Notes under the pieces: model-generated
What the model saw: the letters and a program-made list of their open reading frames with translations, nothing else
Databases searched by the model: none
Told to the model about the DNA's origin: nothing
Assembly (NCBI GenBank): GCA_964425105.1
Contig: CAYRLE010000042.1
Location: forward strand, 1-21,780
Origin: S012-109 sp964425105
GTDB taxonomy: Bacteria > Pseudomonadota > Gammaproteobacteria > SZUA-140
Direction: 5' to 3'
DNA length: 21,780 nt
Translations under genes and position numbers: made by a program
Shown: positions 1 to 7,726 of the stretch, in pieces
Numbering within the stretch: the first letter of the stretch is position 1
Layout of the letters: each line of letters opens with the position of its first letter

Positions 1-66
1 GCTGAAAAGGGCGCCCGATATGTCAGCGTGGGCATCTATTATCACGAACGGGACCGGCAAGATTAG
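1..66 (+). CDS. C-terminal end of an upstream gene (partial), possibly DUF6502 family
   Basis: The frame is open from base 1 and ends at TAG 64-66, giving a 21-residue tail that contains RYVSVGIYYHERD. The next gene's ribosome binding site (AGGAG, 65-69) overlaps this stop codon, so the two genes are very probably one operon. The aromatic 'GIYY' ending next to a DUF5666 lipoprotein matches my recollection of DUF6502 proteins, which often precede DUF5666 genes. The identification is a guess from 21 residues and context; the existence of a coding end here is better supported. Confidence 0.5.
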   Translation, partial: AEKGARYVSVGIYYHERDRQD

Positions 67-78
67 GAGTACGGCACC

Positions 79-1623
79 ATGAAGCACTTCAAGACGAAAA
101 CCCTGACACTGGGCCTGCTGGCCGCCCTGAGCCTGGCATCCTGCGGAGGCGGCGGCACAGGCACCAATGTGGCCGGCATAGGCGGCACCGGCATCGTGGC
201 GGTGGGCCAAATCACCGCCTTCGGCAGCGTCTTCGTCAACGGTGTTGAATATTTCCTGAAAAACGGCAGCCAGCTCCTGGTCAACAACACCCCGGTCAGC
301 GAGACCGACCTGAAACTGGGCATGGTGGTCACCATCAGCGGCACCCTCAACAGCAGCGGCCAGGCCACCATCGACAAGCTGGTCTACGATGCCGAAGTGC
401 GCGGCCCTATCACCACCATCACCACCGGCGTCAATGGTGATGGGCAGACCAAGACACTCACCATCATGGGTAAAAAGGTTATCGTGGATGCCGTAGGCAC
501 CAGCTTCGACGGCAACTACAGCTTTGGCGGTATCACCCAGAACGACTTCGTCGAGGTGAGCGGCTTCATCATCGACGGCAACGGCACCATCCAGGCTACC
601 CACATCGAAAAACAGAGTGTCTTCAGCGGCACCGAGACCGTGGAGATCAAAGGCAGGCTCACTAGCTTCGTGCAAGGCTCATCCACCAGTTTCCTGCTGG
701 ACAACCAGATCACTATCAGCTTCGACCCCAACAATGGTGGCACCATCATGAACAACCTGGGGAGTTGCGGTCTCAATCAGGGCTGCCCTCTAGAGATTGA
801 GGGACACTATGACCCAGCCAACAACACCATCAACGCCAGCAAGATCGAGGCTGCCGACAGCGGCCTGCCTGAATCCAGCGACGAAGCAGAAGTCGAAGGT
901 GTGATCACCGATTTCGTCAACCTCGGCAATTTTAAGGTCAATGGCATCAAGATCGACGCCAGCAGCGCCACCCTCGAACCCAACACCCTGACCCTGGCCA
1001 ATGGCAGTGCTGTGGAAATAGAGGGCAGCCTGGCAGGCGGCGCACTACAGGCGGACAAAGTAAAAGGACGTGGCAATACCATTGAAATCGAGGCCTATGT
1101 GGCGGACACCCTGCCCAACAACATCATCAAGTTGCAGATCACACCTGCTCAGACTCTCAATGTGGTGGTGGACGACAGCCAGACCCGCATCGAAGATGAG
1201 ACAGGCACATTTACCAATACCACTGGCGACCAAATGAGATTCAACAACATAGAAACTGGTAATTTTCTGGAGATCAAGGCCACCCAGGACAATACCGGCC
1301 GCATTGTTGCCGCCACCCTGAAGCGCAAGAATGGCGACGGCGAAGTCATTCTCCAGGGTCCGCTGGACAACTCACCGCAGTTCAACGGAACCATTGTCAC
1401 CCTGAGCATTCTAGGAGTGCCGTTCACCTCAGGCGCCGCCACTGAATTCCAGGAAGATGACGGCAGCGACACGGATACCACGCTGCTTAATGCCAATGCC
1501 TTCATCTCCGCACTCAACGGGGCTCCCAGCACAGCACTGGTAAAAATCAAGGACAGCATTCCTGCAGGCACTGGCATTATCGTCGGCGATGGCATCGCCG
1601 AAGAAATTGAGCTCGAACTCTAG
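79..1623 (+). CDS. DUF5666-domain lipoprotein with about six tandem modules
   Basis: Predicted lipoprotein of 514 residues. A basic N-terminus and hydrophobic stretch lead to lipobox LASC with Cys22 as the lipidated residue, followed by a Gly-rich linker (22-40). The rest is a chain of similar beta-rich units, each starting with a V/E-x-G-x-I/L-x-x-F-like strand and carrying an NG turn: roughly 42-104, 106-178, 188-258, 270-331, 335-416 and 423-514. The first unit has the GQITAFGSVFVNGVEY signature I associate with DUF5666. The family has no firm biochemical function known to me; repeated small beta-barrels suggest a surface or periplasmic binding or structural role. The start is fixed by AGGAG at 65-69 with 9 bases of spacing. 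It appears to be the last gene of its operon, since a strong hairpin terminator follows at 1656. Residues Cys230 and Cys236 could form a disulfide. Confidence 0.85.
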   Translation: MKHFKTKTLTLGLLAALSLASCGGGGTGTNVAGIGGTGIVAVGQITAFGSVFVNGVEYFLKNGSQLLVNNTPVSETDLKLGMVVTISGTLNSSGQATIDKLVYDAEVRGPITTITTGVNGDGQTKTLTIMGKKVIVDAVGTSFDGNYSFGGITQNDFVEVSGFIIDGNGTIQATHIEKQSVFSGTETVEIKGRLTSFVQGSSTSFLLDNQITISFDPNNGGTIMNNLGSCGLNQGCPLEIEGHYDPANNTINASKIEAADSGLPESSDEAEVEGVITDFVNLGNFKVNGIKIDASSATLEPNTLTLANGSAVEIEGSLAGGALQADKVKGRGNTIEIEAYVADTLPNNIIKLQITPAQTLNVVVDDSQTRIEDETGTFTNTTGDQMRFNNIETGNFLEIKATQDNTGRIVAATLKRKNGDGEVILQGPLDNSPQFNGTIVTLSILGVPFTSGAATEFQEDDGSDTDTTLLNANAFISALNGAPSTALVKIKDSIPAGTGIIVGDGIAEEIELEL

Positions 1624-1655
1624 GCCGCAAGCCCCATAGACTCCTCTCCTCCCTT

Positions 1656-1682
1656 ACGGCGTCTTTCTGGCGCCGTTTTTTT
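1656..1682 (+). terminator. Intrinsic terminator after the DUF5666 gene
   Basis: A perfect six-base stem ACGGCG (1656-1661) / CGCCGT (1671-1676) with a nine-base loop is followed by a run of seven T (1676-1682). It lies 33 bases after the DUF5666 stop codon and has the right orientation to end that transcript. Confidence 0.85.
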
Positions 1683-1782
1683 ATGGGCGACGGCACCGCT
1701 GTTACCAGAACCGCCCATGACCTCCCGCTTTCCCAGAGGGAGATATCTTTCTTAAACAACGAGGGAGTAAAGGGATCGGCAC

Positions 1783-1840
1783 AAAAAAATGCACAGCCCC
1801 CCACACCCGTCTCTTCACACATCCGGCATGGGGGCTGTGC
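1783..1840 (-). terminator. Orphan intrinsic terminator on the minus strand
   Basis: Perfect 11-base arms GCACAGCCCCC (1791-1801) and GGGGGCTGTGC (1830-1840) enclose a 28-base loop. On the minus strand the hairpin is followed by A and then seven U (complement of A-run 1783-1789); on the plus strand no U-run follows. It is therefore directional, for transcription running right to left. No minus-strand protein gene feeds into it: the nearest gene to its right, at 2074, is on the plus strand. Confidence 0.7.
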
Positions 1841-1934
1841 CCACCTTGCGGCGCCCCACCTCACACGGTTCCACGGACGCCTCACTCACGCACCTCTGCG
1901 GCCTTCCTCACTCGCGAACCACCGCTGCACGCAC
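1783..1934 (-). ncRNA. Candidate small RNA of about 150 nt ending at the orphan terminator
   Basis: On the minus strand a consensus TATAAT box (1946 to 1941) would place a transcription start near 1934, and the only transcription stop signal ahead is the hairpin with U-run at 1783-1840. No convincing -35 hexamer is present. The implied transcript is G/A-rich and carries a near-repeat of CGAGTGAGG and TGAGTGAGG just before the terminator. I do not recognise it as RNase P RNA, 4.5S, 6S or tmRNA. This is an inference from promoter-like and terminator signals only; a decayed gene remnant is the main alternative. Confidence 0.3.
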
Positions 1935-2018
1935 TTTCCGATTATAACCGGAACACGAGTAAAATGCAGTGGCTGCGGGGATAAACCTTATCTCAGTCTT
2001 ATCAGCCGTCACACGGAA

Positions 2019-2047
2019 TTGATGTATCCTGGTGATTACCTTACAGT
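2019..2047 (+). promoter_or_regulatory. Possible sigma70 promoter for the metallophosphoesterase-like gene
   Basis: TTGATG (2019-2024) and TACAGT (2042-2047) are separated by 17 bases. Each hexamer matches about four of six consensus positions. The implied start near 2054 leaves a 20-base leader containing the AAGGAG ribosome binding site (2059-2064). Confidence 0.35.
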
Positions 2048-2073
2048 AGGTGCAATGTAAGGAGAAAGCGACC

Positions 2074-3855
2074 ATGAATCGTCCTGTTCCTGCAATCACG
2101 TCCTGCGCCCTTGTGCTGCTCCTGCTGTTCCTGCTGGGCGGCTGCAGCACCCTGCAGGGCGGCAAGCGCGACCAGTGGACCACCTATGACGATGTCCCGG
2201 CACTGAGCCTGGCCATGAATGGCATTAAGATCGGCCTGCTTGCCGATACCCGCAATGCCACCGAGCAAAATCTCGGCACTTTGACCGCCGCAGGTGAAAA
2301 AAGCGCCACCCCCGACTCCAGCACGCGGCGCCCCCCCGCCCTCAATCACCTGGCCCCGGATATGCTGGCCTATGCCCTGCGTCGCCTGATCGACGAGGAA
2401 CAAGTGGATGTCATTCTCTATCTGGGCAATGGCGCAGAGAGCGGCTGCAGCGATGAATTGCGCATGACATTCGACATTCTGGAACAGTTCCGCGACGGCC
2501 AGGGGACCCGCCATGGCAAGCACACCCCCATTTTCTATGTCATCGGCAATCACGATTATCTGGGCGGGGGCTATACACCCGCCATGCCGCAACGCAACCG
2601 CCTCTGCTTCGACAGCCCCGTCTCCCTGGACACCGAGTTGAACACCCCGGTGGACAAGTTCCAACTGATCACTCTGGTGCATAACTTCAACCAGGGCAAT
2701 TTCGACGGCCTCAACAGCGGCATCCTCAACAAGTGGCGCTATACCGACAACTACAACGAGCGGCGCCTCTATCAGGCCTGCGTGGTCAATGACAAGAACC
2801 GTTACCAGCATATCAAGGCAGGCTGTTACCTGGCCGGCAAACTGGTCTACAAAGACGGCTCGGAAATCCTGCTGGCGGACAGTTCCGACTATCATGACGA
2901 GGTCGGCTCATTCGCTTCCACCACCTTCAAAAAGGAGTGGTATGGCCTCAGCGGCTGGGTCTCGTCCTTGACAGAAAACGACGCCACCACGGAATGCAGT
3001 GACTTGGACGAAGCCATTGTCAGCCAGGCGCGCTGGTATCAGTGCCAGCAAGCCAGCAGGCGACCGCCGGTGCGCATCATTGCCGCCCATTATCCGCTCA
3101 CCAGCCTGTCGCCCATCGCCCGCGTCGTGCTCAACAACCAAGACACCCTGTGCAATCTGTCACCGCTGTTCCTGCCCGGTCCCAGCTATGGCAACTTCTG
3201 GTTTTCCGCCAACACCATGCTGGCCCAGGAAAGCGGCGAGGTGAAATTCAATCTGGGACTATGCAAGAAGGAGAAAAGCTCAGCCTTCATGCGCATCGGC
3301 ACACTCAACATCGGCTCCACGGTGGACTATGACCGCTCTCTGGACCGCGGCACGACCGAAGAACTGGCGCGCACCGCCACTCTGGACAATTTCATCGCCT
3401 ATGAACCCGGCGCCTTTGTCACCAGCATCGCGAAAGTCAAAAGCCTGAAGGGCAGCCAGATCGTCACCCGCCACATTTCACCTGATATCCGCCGCTGCGG
3501 GGCAGTGCTCTCGGAATTGCGCCGCCAGCCCAGCGGCGATTCCCCGCCCTATGTCCCGGTGCGCGACAACCTCAACTACCGCGACCTATTCGGCATGGGC
3601 ATGGGCTTTCTCGAATCCGACTGGACCCGCTACGACCATGTCTACGCCCATCTCAACCTGGAACGGCTGATCGGCCATCTCACTTCGTTCTTCGCGGATG
3701 ACAAGGGCCTGAGTGAGGAAGATGTGCGCATGTGCCTGGCCCTGGAAACCTCGCGTCTCGCCAACGTCCCACAGGTCAAGGGCTTTGAGTGCAAGACCTG
3801 CCCCACCTGGCGTAAGATGCGCCGCATCGAGTTCGAAGAGCGGGCCAATTACTAG
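2074..3855 (+). CDS. Divergent calcineurin-like metallophosphoesterase lipoprotein
   Basis: Predicted lipoprotein of 593 residues; hydrophobic segment 11-22, lipobox LGGC with Cys24. The fold suggested is that of calcineurin-like phosphoesterases: beta-strand IKIGLLADTRNA (51-62) in place of motif I, VDVILYLGNGAES (111-123) in place of motif II, a canonical GNHD at 158-161, and a late IIAAHYP with His339. The usual D-x-H of motif I is D58-T-R60, and the GD of motif II is G-N119, so several expected metal ligands are changed; activity is uncertain. It may be a binding protein or a specialised hydrolase. I chose ATG 2074 because AAGGAG at 2059-2064 is correctly spaced and the lipoprotein signal begins there; a GTG at 2050 in the same frame would add eight residues and precede the Shine-Dalgarno. 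Its stop overlaps the stop of the convergent gene at 3852. Substrate unknown. Confidence 0.7.
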   Translation: MNRPVPAITSCALVLLLLFLLGGCSTLQGGKRDQWTTYDDVPALSLAMNGIKIGLLADTRNATEQNLGTLTAAGEKSATPDSSTRRPPALNHLAPDMLAYALRRLIDEEQVDVILYLGNGAESGCSDELRMTFDILEQFRDGQGTRHGKHTPIFYVIGNHDYLGGGYTPAMPQRNRLCFDSPVSLDTELNTPVDKFQLITLVHNFNQGNFDGLNSGILNKWRYTDNYNERRLYQACVVNDKNRYQHIKAGCYLAGKLVYKDGSEILLADSSDYHDEVGSFASTTFKKEWYGLSGWVSSLTENDATTECSDLDEAIVSQARWYQCQQASRRPPVRIIAAHYPLTSLSPIARVVLNNQDTLCNLSPLFLPGPSYGNFWFSANTMLAQESGEVKFNLGLCKKEKSSAFMRIGTLNIGSTVDYDRSLDRGTTEELARTATLDNFIAYEPGAFVTSIAKVKSLKGSQIVTRHISPDIRRCGAVLSELRRQPSGDSPPYVPVRDNLNYRDLFGMGMGFLESDWTRYDHVYAHLNLERLIGHLTSFFADDKGLSEEDVRMCLALETSRLANVPQVKGFECKTCPTWRKMRRIEFEERANY

Positions 3856-4154
3856 GGGGTGGCCATATACTCCGCCTTGCAGGCATCGCGAATGATCTCT
3901 GCGGCCACGTCACTGCCCATCCTGGGCAGATAGGTGAAAAGGCAACTGCGGTATTTGCGCGCCCTGTCTTCCCGGCTCTCGATATCACCCGGTGACAAAG
4001 TGCCCACCACATGCCTGGCGCCGCCCTGTGGAGAAGATGCCACCTGAGACAACAACATCTCCTGCTTCACAGCCCCCCCTTCCGCCAGCGCCATCATAAA
4101 CAGCGCAACGACTGTCAACAGCACTCCACCAGCAATGATCCTGTATTTTCTCAC
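3852..4154 (-). CDS. Small exported or membrane-anchored protein with a paired-cysteine C-terminal motif
   Basis: Hypothetical protein of 100 residues. Residues 6-24 are hydrophobic and look like a signal peptide or single membrane anchor. The remainder is polar and ends in a motif with Cys71 and Cys92, L76-P77 and SDVAAEIIRDAC (81-92), which resembles a short C-x20-C motif I recall from small uncharacterised bacterial proteins; function unknown. It starts with GTG, overlapping the upstream gene's TGA as GTGA (4151-4154). A near-perfect Shine-Dalgarno AAGGAGGTGA (4167-4158) lies inside the last codons of the SGNH gene, so translation is probably coupled. It is the last gene of the MBOAT-SGNH operon and may serve it. 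Its stop codon overlaps that of the convergent lipoprotein gene. Confidence 0.7.
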   Translation of the reverse strand: MRKYRIIAGGVLLTVVALFMMALAEGGAVKQEMLLSQVASSPQGGARHVVGTLSPGDIESREDRARKYRSCLFTYLPRMGSDVAAEIIRDACKAEYMATP

Positions 4155-6025
4155 TGTTCACCTCCTTCTTTCTTCATCAAGTCGAGCCTGCGCAGCCAGC
4201 CCTGCGCCACGCGGTTGTGCGGTTCGACAACCAGCACCTTGCGCAGCAAGGCCTCTGCCTTTGGATAATGGGCAAGGTTGAGCTCCAGCTGGCTGCTACG
4301 CAGCAAATATTCCACATTGTCTGGGTCCCGGGATAGGGCTCGCTGCAGATAACGCCGCGCCTCCAGCAAGCGTCCCTGCTGCATCATCTGTACGCCAGCG
4401 TAATACTGATAGGGGGACAAAAATGGCAGCGCATCAGCCAGCAGGAACAAGACCTTGGCCGCCCTCTCCTCATCACCCTTTTTCTTGTAGTAGTTCCACT
4501 GGGTCTCGATAAAATCCTCCCAACTCACGGTCTGCTTGAAGAGCTGATAACCCAGGCGTTTTTCGAATGAATCCAGCACGGGCGGAGGCAATTGTGCTGG
4601 CTGATCCTGGAATGGAAAGCCGATGGTCATAGCCCTGATCTGAAAATAACCCTTGTACTCCTCGGCCCGGGTAAGGGGGATCTCACGGCGCGCCACGGCG
4701 TCGGGCAGCGTTACCAGTGGCTCATCCAGCATGCCGCTTTCCAACAAGGCCTCATAATAGCTGTCTGCCAAGAGAAAAAAACCATCGACGGTGGGGTGCA
4801 GATGTTCCATGAACAGCTGATCGCCCACCAGACCATGGGGCGAGTGCTGCCGGAAACGGTCCTCCACCTCCACGATGGTTGCATCATACTGTGTCGCCAG
4901 CTCCCGGATGATTTCATTAAACACACTTGGGGCGCGAAAGCGCAACTGATCCAGATCCTTTGCCTTGACATAGAAACGATGGGCCTGGGCATAATCGCCC
5001 TTGGCCTCATAGAGGCGCGCCAGCTTGAAATGTACTGCGGCGCTGTTCTTATCCAGTTCCAGGGCCTGCAGCAACAGCGCCTCAGCCCTCGGGAAGTCAC
5101 CTGACTGGAAGGCAGTCAGCGCCTGCTGATTATATTTCAGCCATGCAGAGCGACCGGCGGTCTCGGCGGGCGGCAAACTGCGGAAGGGAGGACGGTCCCG
5201 GAGATTGCTCACCAGAGTACCGATAAATACCTTGACCCCGGCTTCTTGATAACGCCGCAACAGGGCAGACAGGTTGTTACGGAACTGCGCCTCCCCCAAA
5301 CGATAGATGCGCGAACCATAGGGTATAGTCGGCGCGCGGGCGGCCAGCGCCAGCAAGGAATCGGTACTGCCCCCGCCAGTCTCCCGCCGCCAGCGGTGCG
5401 GTAGATGGTAGAGATCCTCTAGCAACTGCAACACCCGGCTCTGCCTAAGCTGCAGATAGGCCAGATTAAGGGGCCGGGAAAAACGCCCCGTCAGTGCCGT
5501 GCCCGCGCCCAATGATGAGGCGATCCCCATAATGCCGATGTATTCATTGTGGCCGGCATAGATCACCACGGCATCGGGCTGCTGAGCGATAATCTCATCG
5601 GCAACATCCAGCAGGGTATAACTGGTGACAGCCGTGACCGCCGTATCCACCACCTCCACATCACGGTCAGGAAAACTGCGCTGCAGGCGCTGCCCCAGCA
5701 TACCGCTCAGAGAAGCTCCGTAGCCAAAGGGGAAACCCGCCGCAGTCGATGCGCCCTGCACAAAGATCCGTATCCCCCCGGCTGGTTTTTCCTTACGGAA
5801 ATATACCGAACTGGCGCGTAGCTGAAAGGGGTTGGAATAATCCTTGCCGAAGTAGCGCTTGATAAGTTGAGGGTTGACCACAAGGTAACTGGGCGCCATC
5901 TCCTCCTCGATGAAAAGCGGAAAATCCACTCCGTAGCCCAGTAGCCGCAGCCCCCATTCCAGACCTCCCAGCAGCAGAAACGGCAGCAGCAGGGCCAGCA
6001 GGAAATATGCGGGGCGCCTCGTCAT
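4151..6025 (-). CDS. SGNH/GDSL-type hydrolase with TPR repeats, membrane-anchored
   Basis: Protein of 624 residues. One N-terminal membrane segment (about 7-28) suggests an inner-membrane anchor with a periplasmic body. SGNH blocks are recognisable: block I as FVQGASTAAG with candidate nucleophile Ser93, block III as IYAGHNEY with Asn160, and block V as MEHLHPTVDG with a Glu407-x-x-His410 pair. TPR-like helices lie inside the catalytic domain (about 298-360) and again at the C-terminus (about 530-615). Proteins of this fold next to MBOAT acyltransferases commonly act in O-acetyl transfer to, or removal from, exported polysaccharides (AlgX/AlgJ, PatB-type logic); this role is inferred. I start at ATG 6025 because it begins the membrane segment; the open frame extends 26 codons further, into the MBOAT gene. 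It follows MBOAT by 28 bases, with only a weak AAGG ribosome binding site. Confidence 0.8.
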   Translation of the reverse strand: MTRRPAYFLLALLLPFLLLGGLEWGLRLLGYGVDFPLFIEEEMAPSYLVVNPQLIKRYFGKDYSNPFQLRASSVYFRKEKPAGGIRIFVQGASTAAGFPFGYGASLSGMLGQRLQRSFPDRDVEVVDTAVTAVTSYTLLDVADEIIAQQPDAVVIYAGHNEYIGIMGIASSLGAGTALTGRFSRPLNLAYLQLRQSRVLQLLEDLYHLPHRWRRETGGGSTDSLLALAARAPTIPYGSRIYRLGEAQFRNNLSALLRRYQEAGVKVFIGTLVSNLRDRPPFRSLPPAETAGRSAWLKYNQQALTAFQSGDFPRAEALLLQALELDKNSAAVHFKLARLYEAKGDYAQAHRFYVKAKDLDQLRFRAPSVFNEIIRELATQYDATIVEVEDRFRQHSPHGLVGDQLFMEHLHPTVDGFFLLADSYYEALLESGMLDEPLVTLPDAVARREIPLTRAEEYKGYFQIRAMTIGFPFQDQPAQLPPPVLDSFEKRLGYQLFKQTVSWEDFIETQWNYYKKKGDEERAAKVLFLLADALPFLSPYQYYAGVQMMQQGRLLEARRYLQRALSRDPDNVEYLLRSSQLELNLAHYPKAEALLRKVLVVEPHNRVAQGWLRRLDLMKKEGGEQ

Positions 6026-6053
6026 GGACCTTTTTTTTGCATGAAAACAGTCA

Positions 6054-7586
6054 TCAGAACTGAAAATAGATAAAGGGAGCGACCGCCGCCCCTTCCATGG
6101 CAATCACTAGGCCTTCCAGCAGGCCGCCGGTCACCAGCACGGGCAGCAGCCAGTAGCGCTTGTGGGTCAACAGATAATGCACGGCCCCCCGGCCAGGGAG
6201 CAGGTGATAAAAACGCCGATAGCCAGCCACAAATTCCTGGGTGTTAGGCAGCAGCCAGATGATGGCCAAAAGAATCGACAACCAGACCCAGACCACGGCC
6301 GGGATCACTGCGGCTGTCTGCTGTGCACCAAACTGCCCCAGCTGCCAGGAAGCCAGGCCTGCGCCATGCAGGCCTGCCATGCTGGACAGCATGCTCAGCG
6401 CACTGCCAAAACTGTCGGCGCGAAAGAAAACCCAGGCCACGGTCACCACCAGAAATGTGCAGCCAGCCGCCAGCAGACGCCCCCAGGGTGTGCTGCGCTC
6501 CAGATCCTGTCCTAGGCGGTGACGCAGACTGCGCCAGCCGTGATTGATGACCAGAAATAATCCATGGAGACCACCCCAAACGACAAAGGTCCATGCCGCT
6601 CCATGCCACAAGCCACCCAGCAGCATGGTCACCATGATATTGAGATGGCGCCGCCCACGCCCCTTGCGCCGGCCCCCCAGCGGGATATAGAGATAATCAC
6701 GCAGGAAGCGGGACAAGGTCATGTGCCAGCGCCGCCAGAACTCGATGATATTGACCGCCTTGTAGGGTGAAGCGAAATTGAGCGGCAAGCTGATGCCAAA
6801 CATCCATGCCAGACCGATGGCCATGTCGCTGTAGGCGGAGAAATCAAAATAGATCTGCAGTGTATAGGCCAGCGCACCACCCCAGGCCTCGAAGAAAGAC
6901 AACTCGACGCCCCCGGCGGCAGACGCAAACACAGGTTCGGAGAACTGGGCCATGCCATCTGCCAGCAACACCTTCTTGAACAGGCCGATGCAGAAGATCA
7001 ACAGGCCGACATCCATGTTTTCATAACTGAAACGGAAGATGCGCCGTCCCTCGAACTGGGGCATCATTTCCCGATGATGCACAATAGGCCCTGCGATCAG
7101 CTGCGGAAAGAATGACACGAACAGGGAGTAATTCAGAAAGCTGTATTCCCGCGCCCTGTCATAATAGGCATCCACCAGATAGGCGATTTGCTGAAATGTA
7201 AAAAATGAAATGGCCAGCGGCAGTACGATTTCAGGAACCTGATAATCACTGCCGGCCAGCTGATTGATATTACCGACGATGAAAACGGCATACTTGAAAT
7301 AGGCCAACAAGGCCAGATTGACGGCTATCCCCATGGCCAGCAGCCCCTTGGCGGCAATGTTCCCGGCCTGACGGGAGGCAAGCGCCCTGCCAAGGTGGTA
7401 ATTCACCACGATGGAGGCCAACAGCAGGACTAGATAATCGGCATCCCACCAGCCATAGAAAATCAGGGAGGCCAGCACCAGCCATGCCAGTGCCCAGCGA
7501 AAGAGACCAAGGCGCCCCAGCAGAAAGAACCCCAACAGTGTCAGGGGCAGAAAGAGGAAGATGAACCCATAGGAATGGAATAGCAC
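6054..7586 (-). CDS. MBOAT family O-acyltransferase (AlgI-like)
   Basis: Integral membrane protein of 510 residues with about ten or more hydrophobic segments. Signature stretches are FFPQLIAGPIVHH (159-171), YFDFSAYSDMAIG (246-258), NIIEFWRRWHMTLSRFLRDY (279-298), IPLGG (301-305) and GLWHGAAW (325-332) with the conserved His328. These identify the AlgI/DltB-type membrane-bound O-acyltransferases, which pass acyl groups from a cytoplasmic donor across the membrane to an exported glycan or similar acceptor. The acceptor here is unknown; no polymer biosynthesis genes are in view. I chose GTG 7586: it gives the family's typical MLF-x-SY-x-FIFLFLP start and has GGAG six bases upstream; the longer TTG start at 7601 lacks support. 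It lies 23 bases after tRNA-Thr with no terminator between, and upstream of the SGNH gene that probably works with it. Confidence 0.9.
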   Translation of the reverse strand: MLFHSYGFIFLFLPLTLLGFFLLGRLGLFRWALAWLVLASLIFYGWWDADYLVLLLASIVVNYHLGRALASRQAGNIAAKGLLAMGIAVNLALLAYFKYAVFIVGNINQLAGSDYQVPEIVLPLAISFFTFQQIAYLVDAYYDRAREYSFLNYSLFVSFFPQLIAGPIVHHREMMPQFEGRRIFRFSYENMDVGLLIFCIGLFKKVLLADGMAQFSEPVFASAAGGVELSFFEAWGGALAYTLQIYFDFSAYSDMAIGLAWMFGISLPLNFASPYKAVNIIEFWRRWHMTLSRFLRDYLYIPLGGRRKGRGRRHLNIMVTMLLGGLWHGAAWTFVVWGGLHGLFLVINHGWRSLRHRLGQDLERSTPWGRLLAAGCTFLVVTVAWVFFRADSFGSALSMLSSMAGLHGAGLASWQLGQFGAQQTAAVIPAVVWVWLSILLAIIWLLPNTQEFVAGYRRFYHLLPGRGAVHYLLTHKRYWLLPVLVTGGLLEGLVIAMEGAAVAPFIYFQF

Positions 7587-7609
7587 GAACTGCTCCGCCA
7601 ACTGGGGAA

Positions 7610-7685
<76 letters not shown>

Positions 7686-7726
7686 TTCATGGCCTGATCC
7701 ACAGGGGAGGAAATACTACTACAAAA

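Noticed and set aside
1683..2060. Plus-strand open frame of 125 codons between the DUF5666 and metallophosphoesterase-like genes
   Set aside because: It begins just after the DUF5666 terminator's T-run without a ribosome binding site, runs through the inverted repeat at 1791-1840 and the candidate promoter at 2019-2047, and its composition looks non-coding.
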